Notes under the pieces: generated by a model | Databases searched by the model: none | Told to the model about the DNA's origin: nothing | What the model saw: only the letters and a program-made list of their open reading frames with translations | DNA from: Chlorobiota bacterium | GTDB taxonomy: Bacteria; Bacteroidota; Ignavibacteria; Ignavibacteriales; Melioribacteraceae | NCBI GenBank assembly: GCA_013151245.1 | Contig: JAADIR010000077.1 | Span: forward strand, 1 to 45,715 | Length of the DNA stretch: 45,715 nucleotides | Direction of reading: 5' to 3' | Made by a program: the position numbers and the translations under genes | Part shown: piece by piece, positions 10,665-18,458 of the stretch | How the letters are laid out: each line of letters opens with the position of its first letter | Position numbering within the stretch: the first letter of the stretch is position 1

Positions 10665-11396
10665 TTATTGATTAAGCAGCAATCCCATCCGTAGAATATC
10701 TTTATACTCGCCGTCAATGAGGCATTCGTTTTTGAAAACGCCTTCAACATAAAAACCCAATTCTCTATTGATGCGGATATTTCTAACATTAGCCTCCAAA
10801 GTGTTCAAATAAATTTTTTTGAAATGGAGAACATTCGCCCCGTAGTTTATCCAGAGTTTAGTCGCTTCCTTTCCTAATCCTTTTCCTTTAAATGATTTTT
10901 CTCCTATCATTTTCCGCAGTTCCGCTTTTCGCTGAACTTTGTCAATATCCAGAAAAGCCATCATGCCTATCGGGATATCGTCGTGAGTAGTAATTATTCC
11001 TACAAGATCTTTGTTCTCTGCAATTAAATTATCAATTGTGTAATTACGAGCGGTGGTTCTTGTCAGCAGAAAAAGTCTCCCTTCCGAATCGTTCAGCCAT
11101 TTTTCAAGAAACGGAATATCCGTCGAAGCGGCAATGCGGCGTATTTTAATTCTTTCTCCGACAAGCGGATATTCATTTATTTTAGGGTCTAAATAATCTA
11201 AGTCTTTATTTCGGTCGTCGGATTTAATTTCCGCGTGCGCGCCGTTTAACGCTTCATCCATCAATATATTTACCAGCTTGATATAATGCTCCCTTTTAAA
11301 ACCCATTCCGGCGGCTTCCTTCAGCAATGACTTTGCAATCACTTCAAGCGAAATATCGGTAACTATATTCTCGTTTCCCGTATTTTCTTTATTCAT
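10665..11396 (-). CDS. GNAT-family N-acetyltransferase (RimJ/RimL-like)
   Basis: A 243-residue protein. Residues about 1-70 form an unassigned N-terminal extension. The acetyltransferase domain (about 75-240) has the LVGERIKIRRI start, the acetyl-CoA loop KSFKGKGLGKEATKLW (Q/RxxGxG/A-type) and the NxRNIRINRELGF segment seen in spermidine/ribosomal-protein acetyltransferases. I chose the ATG at 11396 because TAGGAGA stands about eight bases upstream; the longer frame from 11423 would read through this site. It is transcribed alone, divergent from the haem-type kinase gene. The acceptor substrate is unknown. Confidence 0.85.
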   Translation of the reverse strand: MNKENTGNENIVTDISLEVIAKSLLKEAAGMGFKREHYIKLVNILMDEALNGAHAEIKSDDRNKDLDYLDPKINEYPLVGERIKIRRIAASTDIPFLEKWLNDSEGRLFLLTRTTARNYTIDNLIAENKDLVGIITTHDDIPIGMMAFLDIDKVQRKAELRKMIGEKSFKGKGLGKEATKLWINYGANVLHFKKIYLNTLEANVRNIRINRELGFYVEGVFKNECLIDGEYKDILRMGLLLNQ

Positions 11397-11555
11397 TTTT
11401 TTTCTCCTAATTAGGAAATTCATAAAATTAATTTAGTGAATTTTATACTGCGGATTATTAATTGATAAATATAAAAGATAAGCAGAATAAATAAATTCTT
11501 CTTAATTTTAACAGTCGAACTGAAAAGTAACTTAACTTTCGGATTAGAACGGGCA

Positions 11556-13316
11556 ATGAACGCAACAAAAATTAAAAACATATTATTCAAAAACAATTTA
11601 AATATTATAATCGGAGGCGTAACTCTCCTCATTATCTTTCTTCTTTTTTTTGCCGCCGTCTATATTTTCAACGTCGCTAAAGAGGATGCAAAACGGATCC
11701 ATCAAGCGCAGCAATTAGAGCTGGCAAAATCCGCGGCTCACGGAATCGACACATATTTTAACCGATTGGAACAAGACCTCGTTTATACTACTCTTTATTC
11801 TGAATCGCAAAAGGAATTGAAAAATTATTTAGCGCATCAAATAAATAAAGAAGTTGTAAAATCCGTTTTTTTAGTTGACGGAAACGGAAGGATAATCTTG
11901 GAAGAAGGAAAACTTCTTAATGATGCGTCAAAAAGAATTGTCGGGAAATTATTTTCGGAGAATAAGCAAAGCGGTAAATTTCATTTTCTATATTCGGAAG
12001 TTCTCCCCTATTTTGAAAATTCAGGTTCCGATTCCCTTTATTTTTTTATTCTGCATCTGTTTGCAAACGATAGTAATAGCATAGATCGAAACGCAAAGGG
12101 TTCGGGATTTCTAATTAGTTTCGATTGGCTGATGGAACAGTTCATTGTTCCGCTGAAATTAAGCGAAAGCGATTTTGCTTGGGTTCTGGATAATAGCGGG
12201 AAACTAATTTACCATCCCACTCATTCCGATATGCTTCTCCGCAATATCTCCGACACCGATGAAAGCTGCGCCGAATGTCATTCAACGTTCAGCGTTCAAA
12301 AACAAATGCTTGCCGGAAAAGCTTCAACGGCGGAATACTCAATAGGCGACGAACCGAATAAAATCGTCGGGTATTATCCGATTATTTTAGGACAGAAAAA
12401 ATGGATACTTGCAATATCAACATACTTGCCTGCAATAACCGCCGATATTAATAAAAATTTCAAAGCCTTTTTCATAGCGTCGGGAACCGCCATTTTGCTG
12501 ATTCTCATTCTTGCAGCCGTTTTTTTTATCACAAATCTTAATAAAATAAAAGCGACTCAAGCGGCGAAGCATTTGCTGGAAACCAGCCGAATTCAAGAAA
12601 AACTTAATCACGCTTCAAAACTTGCCTCGTTAGGAGAACTAGTAGATTCGGTGGCGCATGAAATCAATACGCCTACGGGAATAATTTCCGCCGAAGCGGA
12701 TTCGATGCTTTTTGACGATAAAATAAACCAAAGCGTAAAAAATGAATTGAGAATAATTAAAAAGCAGACCAGACGAATTGCGGACTATACAAAAAGCCTT
12801 CTTACTTATTCAAGAAGAATGCCTTTCAATCCTAAAGTTAACGACTTAATTAAACTTATCGACGAATGTCTTTTTTTACTGAACCCGAAGCTGCGATCAA
12901 AACAAATTCAAATTGAAAAAGATTTTGAAAGGGAAAAAATAGAGTTCCTTTTTGATTGGGGAAAGGTTGAGCAGGTAATCATAAACATAATAAGCAACGC
13001 CGTAGATTTTATAGGCGAAAATCCTAAAATCACGATTAAAGTTACTTTTGAAAATGAAACGGAAGAAAAAAATATCAAAAAATATACGGTAATTAGAATT
13101 TCCGATAACGGGAGCGGCGTCGCCGAACAAAACCGCGAATTGATTTTCGATCCTTTTTTCAGCACAAAAGAACCCGGCAAAGGAACGGGATTAGGGTTAT
13201 CAATTTCCAAAGCGATTGTAAAGAGACACGGCGGCAAAATATCAGTAGAGTCAAATAATGAAAGCGGCGCGACATTTGTGATAAAATTACCTTATATTCA
13301 AACTAGTCAGTATTAG
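11556..13316 (+). CDS. Membrane histidine kinase with a c-type haem motif in its sensor domain
   Basis: A 586-residue kinase. TM1 (about 18-40) and TM2 (about 305-328) bracket a Cache-like extracytoplasmic sensor. Near its end the sequence HPTHSDML...DESCAECHS holds a CxxCH haem c motif (Cys238, Cys241, His242). After a short coiled linker comes a HisKA domain with His368 in SVAHEINTPTGI, then a HATPase domain with NIISNAVDF, DNGSGV and GKGTGLGL motifs. The NtrC-type regulator follows after 10 bases, so the two form a pair. Periplasmic sensor domains with one CxxCH are known in some Geobacter signalling proteins; here redox or small-ligand sensing is inferred. The ATG at 11556 has only a weak ribosome-binding site. 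Confidence 0.9.
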   Translation: MNATKIKNILFKNNLNIIIGGVTLLIIFLLFFAAVYIFNVAKEDAKRIHQAQQLELAKSAAHGIDTYFNRLEQDLVYTTLYSESQKELKNYLAHQINKEVVKSVFLVDGNGRIILEEGKLLNDASKRIVGKLFSENKQSGKFHFLYSEVLPYFENSGSDSLYFFILHLFANDSNSIDRNAKGSGFLISFDWLMEQFIVPLKLSESDFAWVLDNSGKLIYHPTHSDMLLRNISDTDESCAECHSTFSVQKQMLAGKASTAEYSIGDEPNKIVGYYPIILGQKKWILAISTYLPAITADINKNFKAFFIASGTAILLILILAAVFFITNLNKIKATQAAKHLLETSRIQEKLNHASKLASLGELVDSVAHEINTPTGIISAEADSMLFDDKINQSVKNELRIIKKQTRRIADYTKSLLTYSRRMPFNPKVNDLIKLIDECLFLLNPKLRSKQIQIEKDFEREKIEFLFDWGKVEQVIINIISNAVDFIGENPKITIKVTFENETEEKNIKKYTVIRISDNGSGVAEQNRELIFDPFFSTKEPGKGTGLGLSISKAIVKRHGGKISVESNNESGATFVIKLPYIQTSQY

Positions 13317-13326
13317 GAATAATAAA

Positions 13327-14709
13327 TTGAATAACGCAAAAATATTGATTGTTGACGACGAACGTGAGATGCTTGAAAGCACGGAAAAAATCCTTCGCGG
13401 CGCGGGATATAAAACCAAAATATTGAGCGAACCGGAGAAAATTAAATCCGTGTTAAATTCCGAGCGTTTCGATCTGATACTTTGCGATTTGCTGATGCCC
13501 GTTTGCGACGGAAACCAGATACTTGAATTAACGCTTAACGAATTCCCCGAAATTCCCGTGATAATTTTTTCGGCATACGGCACGGTTGACAGAGCCGTAG
13601 CCTGCATGAAACACGGAGCGTTCGATTTTTTGGAAAAACCGTTTGACGGCGAACATTTGATTGTAGTAGTGGAAAAAGCGCTTAATTTTTCTACCGTCTC
13701 AAGCGAACGGAAAATACTTCTCCGTCAGTTGATAGATAAATACAGCGCTCACAACCTTGTGGGACGAAGCGAAAGCATTGTTAAAATATTTGAAACAATT
13801 GAAGACGTCGCCCGCTCGGACGCAAATGTTTTAATAACCGGAGAAAGCGGAACGGGAAAAGAACTGATTGCCAGAAGCATTCACGCCCGCGGAAAAAGAA
13901 GATTAAAAGAGTTCGTGCCCGTAAACTGCAGTTCGTTTCCGGATAGTCTTTTTGAAGCCGAATTGTTCGGCTACGAAAAAGGAGCGTTCACCGGAGCGGA
14001 TTCGAAAAAAATAGGGCTGCTCGAATTTGCCGACGGCGGAACGTTTTTTATGGATGAAATCTGCGAGCTGCCGATGAATCTTCAAGCCAAATTACTGCGC
14101 ATTTTGCAGGAAAGAAAATTAAGACGGCTCGGAGGAAACGAAGAAATTGAATTTGACATTCGATTGATTTCGGCGACGAATAAAAATATTGAAGTACAAC
14201 TCAAGAAAAATTTTTTCAGAGAAGATTTTTATTACAGAATTAACGTAATTAATATTCACGTTCCGCCGCTGCGGGAACGGACGGAAGATATTCCGATTCT
14301 CGCGGAACACTTTCTTCAAACATATATGACTAAAACGCAAAAACGTATTGAAGGCTTCGCTCCGGAAGTTCTCTCGGTTTTTGAAAACTACCCGTGGCCC
14401 GGAAACGTAAGGGAATTGAAAAACGTAATAGAACGGGCGCTTGTTTTTGCAAAAGGAAAGTTGATAACTATTTCCGATATTCCCGCGAAGATTGCGCCCT
14501 CCGGAAAAACGGAATACGACTTCGCAAAAAACTCTATCAAAAAGCTAAAAGCCGAAGCCGTCGCCGAAATTGAACGCGCATTCATCGTTCACGTCCTTAA
14601 AAAACATAAAGGCAACGTCACAAAAGCCGCCGAGGAAATGTCAATGACGCGAAGAAATATTTACAGGCTAATAAAGCGGCACAACGTCGAAGTTTCGCAA
14701 TACAGATAA
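13327..14709 (+). CDS. NtrC-family sigma-54-dependent response regulator
   Basis: A 460-residue transcription activator. A receiver domain (1-120) has acidic residues DD near 10-11, phospho-acceptor Asp54 in LCDLLMP and the Lys of LEKPF. The AAA+ domain (about 140-380) has Walker A GESGTGKE (172-179), the sigma-54-contacting GAFTGA (219-224), Walker B GTFFMDEI and the VPPLRER segment. A Fis-type helix-turn-helix (about 425-455, VTKAAEEMSMTRRNIYRLIKRH) closes it. It begins with TTG 10 bases after the kinase stop, preceded by TAGGAA. The obvious target is the cytochrome operon downstream, which has a candidate sigma-54 promoter. Confidence 0.95.
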   Translation: MNNAKILIVDDEREMLESTEKILRGAGYKTKILSEPEKIKSVLNSERFDLILCDLLMPVCDGNQILELTLNEFPEIPVIIFSAYGTVDRAVACMKHGAFDFLEKPFDGEHLIVVVEKALNFSTVSSERKILLRQLIDKYSAHNLVGRSESIVKIFETIEDVARSDANVLITGESGTGKELIARSIHARGKRRLKEFVPVNCSSFPDSLFEAELFGYEKGAFTGADSKKIGLLEFADGGTFFMDEICELPMNLQAKLLRILQERKLRRLGGNEEIEFDIRLISATNKNIEVQLKKNFFREDFYYRINVINIHVPPLRERTEDIPILAEHFLQTYMTKTQKRIEGFAPEVLSVFENYPWPGNVRELKNVIERALVFAKGKLITISDIPAKIAPSGKTEYDFAKNSIKKLKAEAVAEIERAFIVHVLKKHKGNVTKAAEEMSMTRRNIYRLIKRHNVEVSQYR

Positions 14710-14734
14710 TCTTCTTTTTGACATAAAATATCAC

Positions 14735-14753
14735 TGTGAAATTTTTTTTCACA
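14735..14753. promoter_or_regulatory. Candidate activator site 1 (19-bp palindrome)
   Basis: TGTGAAA, five T bases, TTTCACA form a palindrome with 7-bp arms, 25 bases after the activator gene's stop. The same TGTGA-N9-TCACA pattern, with identical first eight bases, occurs at 14939-14957. NtrC-family proteins bind paired palindromes of this size upstream of sigma-54 promoters. The assignment is by position and pattern only. Confidence 0.5.
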
Positions 14754-14784
14754 TCTTCAAAATACGCCCATTCTTTTATGTTTA

Positions 14785-14913
14785 GGAGGCTTTGAATAAC
14801 CTTTCACTAACCGTCATTCCGTGATGTTTTTACGCGGAATCTATCCTTATTTGGGAGATTCCGGTTAAAAGATTGCCGGAATAACATAAGATTTTATGTT
14901 ATTCAAAGCCTCC
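14785..14913. repeat. MITE-like element R3 with 16-bp terminal inverted repeats
   Basis: GGAGGCTTTGAATAAC (14785-14800) is exactly complementary to GTTATTCAAAGCCTCC (14898-14913). The 97 bases between have no coding capacity and include CGTCATTCCG and further partly complementary stretches, so a long hairpin is possible. It lies between the two candidate activator sites. No second copy was seen in the window. Confidence 0.72.
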
Positions 14914-14938
14914 ATTTATAAGCTATTTTCGCCGGCGT

Positions 14939-14957
14939 TGTGAAATGCGACGTCACA
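14939..14957. promoter_or_regulatory. Candidate activator site 2 (19-bp palindrome)
   Basis: TGTGAAATGCGACGTCACA has the same TGTGA-N9-TCACA layout and the same first eight bases as the site at 14735-14753. It lies about 220 bases upstream of the candidate sigma-54 promoter at 15178-15191. The nine-base centre differs from the six-base centre of Crp/Fnr sites. Confidence 0.48.
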
Positions 14958-15176
14958 TTTAATTTAATCGCCGCAGGAAAAACAATTTGAAATTAGGTTT
15001 TAACGCGCCGGTGAAATCCATTTTTCCTCAGCGTAAAAACGAACTGAAACTTCTCCGGAAACGCATTTTTTCCAAAGTTTTTCAAGGAAACGGGCGACCG
15101 CGAAAGGCTCCGTTAAGATTTATTTTCAACCTAAAAAGAAAATTAGCTCTCTTGCATGATTAAAAGACAAAAGGTC

Positions 15177-15192
15177 AGGTACAACTATTGCA
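15177..15192 (+). promoter_or_regulatory. Candidate sigma-54 promoter (-24/-12)
   Basis: AGGTACAACTATTGCA has GG at 15178-15179 and GC at 15190-15191 with the obligatory ten-base spacing, and keeps the GG-AC and TTGCA core of the TGGCAC-N5-TTGCA consensus. Transcription would start near 15203, about 33 bases before the first gene of the cytochrome operon. The adjacent NtrC-type activator carries GAFTGA, which only makes sense with such a promoter. The remaining upstream sequence 14958-15170 shows nothing else recognisable. Confidence 0.65.
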
Positions 15193-15235
15193 ATAAAAGT
15201 GCATAATCTTTTTTACAACAGAGATAGGTAAAGTT

Positions 15236-16885
15236 ATGGCAAATTCAGACGGCGGTTTTGAAAATCTTGAAGTCATTGAATATTTGAAGAATTTGGAAAG
15301 TCGAGTTTCCCGGATAGAAGCCCGTTTTCGTATTTCTCCCAATCCCAGCGATGAACTTTCAACCCGGAACTCGTCTGAAGAAAAAGATCAAAATCTCTCC
15401 GAACAGAGAATCGGGGAATTTTGGTTTGCTAATTTGGGCATTCTTGTGCTCGTATTCTTTTTCACCTTTTTAATTATTGAACCTTTTAACGGATATAATC
15501 AATTCATTCCGCCGGCAATCGGTTTGGCCGCGGTTTTCATTTTAATAGGAGCGTCGTTCCTCGCGAAGAATCATTTTCTGGTTATCTCCAACGAACTTTT
15601 CGGTTCGGGGCTTTTTATTCTTTTCGTAGCAATTCTCCGTCTGTTCAATTTTTCGCCCGAGCCGGCGCTGCAGAACATTATTCTTGAAGCGTTTTTACTG
15701 TCGGCAACTTCGCTGGGTATTCTTTTAATTTCATATAGAAGAAAGGCTCTGCTGTTAAACGTAATCGGACTTTTACTTCTAGCCGCTACCGGATTGATAC
15801 TTAACATCGGTTTGGCGCTTTTCATAATTTTATTGATGTTAGCCGGCGTCGTCAGTTACTTATATAGCGCGGGCGTATTCAAAAACACCGGCTATTTAAT
15901 GACCGGTATTTTCATTACATATATCAGTTTTGCCGCTTGGGTCGTGAATAATCCATTCCTCGGCAACGAACTGAAAATAAACGACGGCAGCATAATAGGA
16001 ATCGCTTTCCTTCACATTTACATGCTGATTTTCGCATACCCGATTCTCATGAGCGATTCGAAAAATGAAAAAGGATTTAACGATATTGCCTCGTTCATTA
16101 ATACTGCAATGTGTTTCATCATTTATACCGGATTCGTTCTGACGGCTATGAGAGAAAACGCAGCTCTGTTGGAAACTTTCTATTTTATCACCTCTCTCGG
16201 ATTGGCTTCTCTATTCTGGATAAAAAAACAGAATAAGTATTCAACCTACTTTTATTCCATGGCGTCTTTCGTAGCTTTGAGCGTTGTAATTTTATTAACG
16301 GAGGCAATGCCGAACTCGCTTTTATATTTGATTTGGCAAAGCGTAATAATAATCGGTTTAGCGGTTTGGTTCAAATCAAAGAGCATCATCATTACAAATT
16401 TTATTATTTATCTGACAATAACGGTTGCATATTTTATGATTTCGGAACATTTTGAACTTGGCGGTTTGAGCATCGGTTTTGCGGCGTTGTTCAGCGCAAG
16501 GCTTTTGAACTGGCAGAAAAACAAACTTACAATCAAAACCGAATTTCTCAGGAATACGTATCTCGCGGTAGCGTTTGTTTCTATTCCAATTACGTTATTC
16601 TCAGCGCTTGAAAGCGGCTATATCGGGCTTTCCGTCATCGGGCTTGCCATGCTTTATTATCTGATGTCTTCCATACTAAACAATCTCAAATATCGCTGGA
16701 TGGCTCATTTAACGCTGCTTATTTCCATAGTTTATATCATAGGTTATTGGTTTACAAACGAAAGCAGTCCTTTGCAGTTGTTTACGCTTGCGGCTCTGGC
16801 GGTAACTCTCATATTCGTTTCCGTTTTCTTTACAAGAAAGAGAACGAGAGAAAAAACGACTCTCGAAAATTCAACTCAATCATAA
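15236..16885 (+). CDS. Polytopic membrane protein, DUF2339-like layout
   Basis: A 549-residue protein of uncertain function. Residues about 1-60 are hydrophilic with a heptad-like stretch (LEVIEYLKNLESRVSRIEARF), and from about 65 onward there are some 15 hydrophobic helices to near residue 535. A cytoplasmic coiled segment followed by many short helices resembles DUF2339 membrane proteins, though this one is shorter than usual. It is the first gene after the sigma-54-like promoter and precedes the Rieske gene by 43 bases, so it is probably co-expressed with the respiratory complex. Whether it is a subunit, an assembly factor or unrelated is unknown. Confidence 0.7.
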   Translation: MANSDGGFENLEVIEYLKNLESRVSRIEARFRISPNPSDELSTRNSSEEKDQNLSEQRIGEFWFANLGILVLVFFFTFLIIEPFNGYNQFIPPAIGLAAVFILIGASFLAKNHFLVISNELFGSGLFILFVAILRLFNFSPEPALQNIILEAFLLSATSLGILLISYRRKALLLNVIGLLLLAATGLILNIGLALFIILLMLAGVVSYLYSAGVFKNTGYLMTGIFITYISFAAWVVNNPFLGNELKINDGSIIGIAFLHIYMLIFAYPILMSDSKNEKGFNDIASFINTAMCFIIYTGFVLTAMRENAALLETFYFITSLGLASLFWIKKQNKYSTYFYSMASFVALSVVILLTEAMPNSLLYLIWQSVIIIGLAVWFKSKSIIITNFIIYLTITVAYFMISEHFELGGLSIGFAALFSARLLNWQKNKLTIKTEFLRNTYLAVAFVSIPITLFSALESGYIGLSVIGLAMLYYLMSSILNNLKYRWMAHLTLLISIVYIIGYWFTNESSPLQLFTLAALAVTLIFVSVFFTRKRTREKTTLENSTQS

Positions 16886-16928
16886 TGAAATATTCTAAAT
16901 TGTTAAACAAAAAATAGAGAATAGAAAA

Positions 16929-17369
16929 ATGGGAAATAACGGAAGAAGGAAATTCATTACCGCGCTTTTGAGCATAGGAGGTTTAGGAACATTCATTTCG
17001 GCTTTCTATCCGGTCGTTAAATATATGACTCCCGTTAAATCGGGCAAACCGAGCGTTTCTTCGCTGAAATTAGGAAAGCTCTCCGATTTTGCAAAAAATG
17101 CCTGGGAAATTGTAAGGTTCGGCAGGAAACCGCTTATCATAATTAATGACGAAAACGGAAAACTTCACGCTCTTTCTGCGGAATGCACTCATCTCGATTG
17201 CATTGTGCAATATTCAAAAGAAGAAAAAATGATTATCTGCGCGTGCCATAACGGGCATTACGATCTAAACGGAAAAAATATTTCCGGTCCGCCTCCCAGA
17301 CCGCTTAAACAATATAAAGTAAATATTCAAAACGGCGAAATTATCATTACAAAGAAAGAAGACGGGTAA
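16929..17369 (+). CDS. Rieske iron-sulfur protein of a cytochrome bc/b6f-type complex
   Basis: A 146-residue protein. The N-terminus has twin arginines (GRRKFI, residues 5-10) followed by a hydrophobic helix (about 9-33), fitting Tat-dependent export and retention as a membrane anchor. The [2Fe-2S] cluster motifs are C86-T-H88-L-D-C91 and C104-A-C106-H107, followed by the SGPPPRPL proline loop. Ligands should be Cys86, His88, Cys104 and His107, with a Cys91-Cys106 disulfide. Cytochrome b starts 6 bases later. It moves electrons from quinol at the Qo site to a periplasmic cytochrome. Confidence 0.95.
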   Translation: MGNNGRRKFITALLSIGGLGTFISAFYPVVKYMTPVKSGKPSVSSLKLGKLSDFAKNAWEIVRFGRKPLIIINDENGKLHALSAECTHLDCIVQYSKEEKMIICACHNGHYDLNGKNISGPPPRPLKQYKVNIQNGEIIITKKEDG

Positions 17370-17375
17370 ATCAAT

Positions 17376-18458
17376 ATGAAAACTTTAGAAGACTCGAAGA
17401 TATTTTCGTGGCTCCACTCGAGATACGATCTTTCAGGAATTTTACATTTGCTCTATCATAAAAAAGTCCCTGTTCACAAGCATACCATTTGGTATTACAT
17501 GGGAGGAGTAACTCTCTTTCTGTTCTTAATCCAGCTTTTAACCGGCATTTTATTGTTGATGTATTATCAGCCCGGAGAAAATTCGTCTTATGAAAGCGTA
17601 AGGTTTATCGTTAACAAAGTCAATTTCGGCTGGCTGATTCGCAACTTACATTCGTGGTCGGCAAATCTGATGATCTTTTTCGCTTTTGTTCACATGTTCA
17701 GCGTTTTTTTCACGCGCGCCTATGAAAAGCCGAGGGAACTAACTTGGGTAACCGGCGTGTTGCTCCTTGTGCTGGCAATGGTATTCGGCTTCAGCGGCTA
17801 CTTGCTCCCTTGGAACGAACTTTCTTTCTTTGCTACGAAAGTTGGAACCGATATCGCCGGAGCGGTGCCGGTAATTGGGGAAGGAATCAGAACCGTGCTC
17901 CGAGGCGGCGAAGACGTAACGGGAGCGACGCTATCGAGATTCTTCGGTTTCCACGTGGCAATTTTGCCGGCGCTTTTTACAATCGTCTTAGTCGTTCATT
18001 TATTTCTCGTTCAAAAGGTTGGAATGAGCGAACCGGATTTTTTTAAGAAACTGCCGGATGAAAAAAAGAAATTCATCAGCTTCTTCCCCGATTTTGCAAT
18101 ACGCGACGCTTTACTCTGGCTGATTGTGCTTTATCTGCTTATCTTCCTCGCGCTCTTTTTCCAATGGGATTTGGGAATTAAAGCCGACGCGCTTTCTCCT
18201 GCGCCGACGGGAATAAAACCGGAATGGTATTTTATGTTTATGTTTCAATCTTTGAAAATGCTCCCGCCTCATCTCGGCTTTATTGAAGGCGAAGTTTTCG
18301 GCGTGCTTTTTTTCGGAGCGGCGGCTCTTGCATGGATGCTGATTCCTTTTGTTAAATTCAATTCAAAAAAATACACAAAAGAAAGAATCATGCTTGTTTT
18401 AGGAACTTTGGTCGTTTTGTTTATTGTTAGTATGACAATTATCGGGTACTTATTATGA
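17376..18458 (+). CDS. Cytochrome b (fused b6 plus subunit IV type)
   Basis: A 360-residue integral membrane protein with about eight helices. Haem ligand pairs are His92/His106 and His193/His208; the second pair is 15 residues apart, as in b6-type rather than mitochondrial cytochromes. The quinol-oxidation motif PEWY is at 282-285, inside the region equal to subunit IV, so both halves are in one chain. It takes electrons from (mena)quinol and passes them to the Rieske protein. The stop codon overlaps the next gene's start in an ATGA, indicating translational coupling with the nine-haem cytochrome. Confidence 0.95.
   Translation: MKTLEDSKIFSWLHSRYDLSGILHLLYHKKVPVHKHTIWYYMGGVTLFLFLIQLLTGILLLMYYQPGENSSYESVRFIVNKVNFGWLIRNLHSWSANLMIFFAFVHMFSVFFTRAYEKPRELTWVTGVLLLVLAMVFGFSGYLLPWNELSFFATKVGTDIAGAVPVIGEGIRTVLRGGEDVTGATLSRFFGFHVAILPALFTIVLVVHLFLVQKVGMSEPDFFKKLPDEKKKFISFFPDFAIRDALLWLIVLYLLIFLALFFQWDLGIKADALSPAPTGIKPEWYFMFMFQSLKMLPPHLGFIEGEVFGVLFFGAAALAWMLIPFVKFNSKKYTKERIMLVLGTLVVLFIVSMTIIGYLL

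Noticed and set aside
11397-11423. Nine-residue N-terminal extension of the GNAT protein
   Set aside because: The good Shine-Dalgarno site TAGGAGA lies within it and fits the ATG at 11396.
14735-14957. Crp/Fnr-type binding sites at the TGTGA/TCACA palindromes
   Set aside because: The spacer is nine bases rather than six (or the TTGAT-N4-ATCAA of Fnr), and the neighbouring regulator is of the NtrC family.
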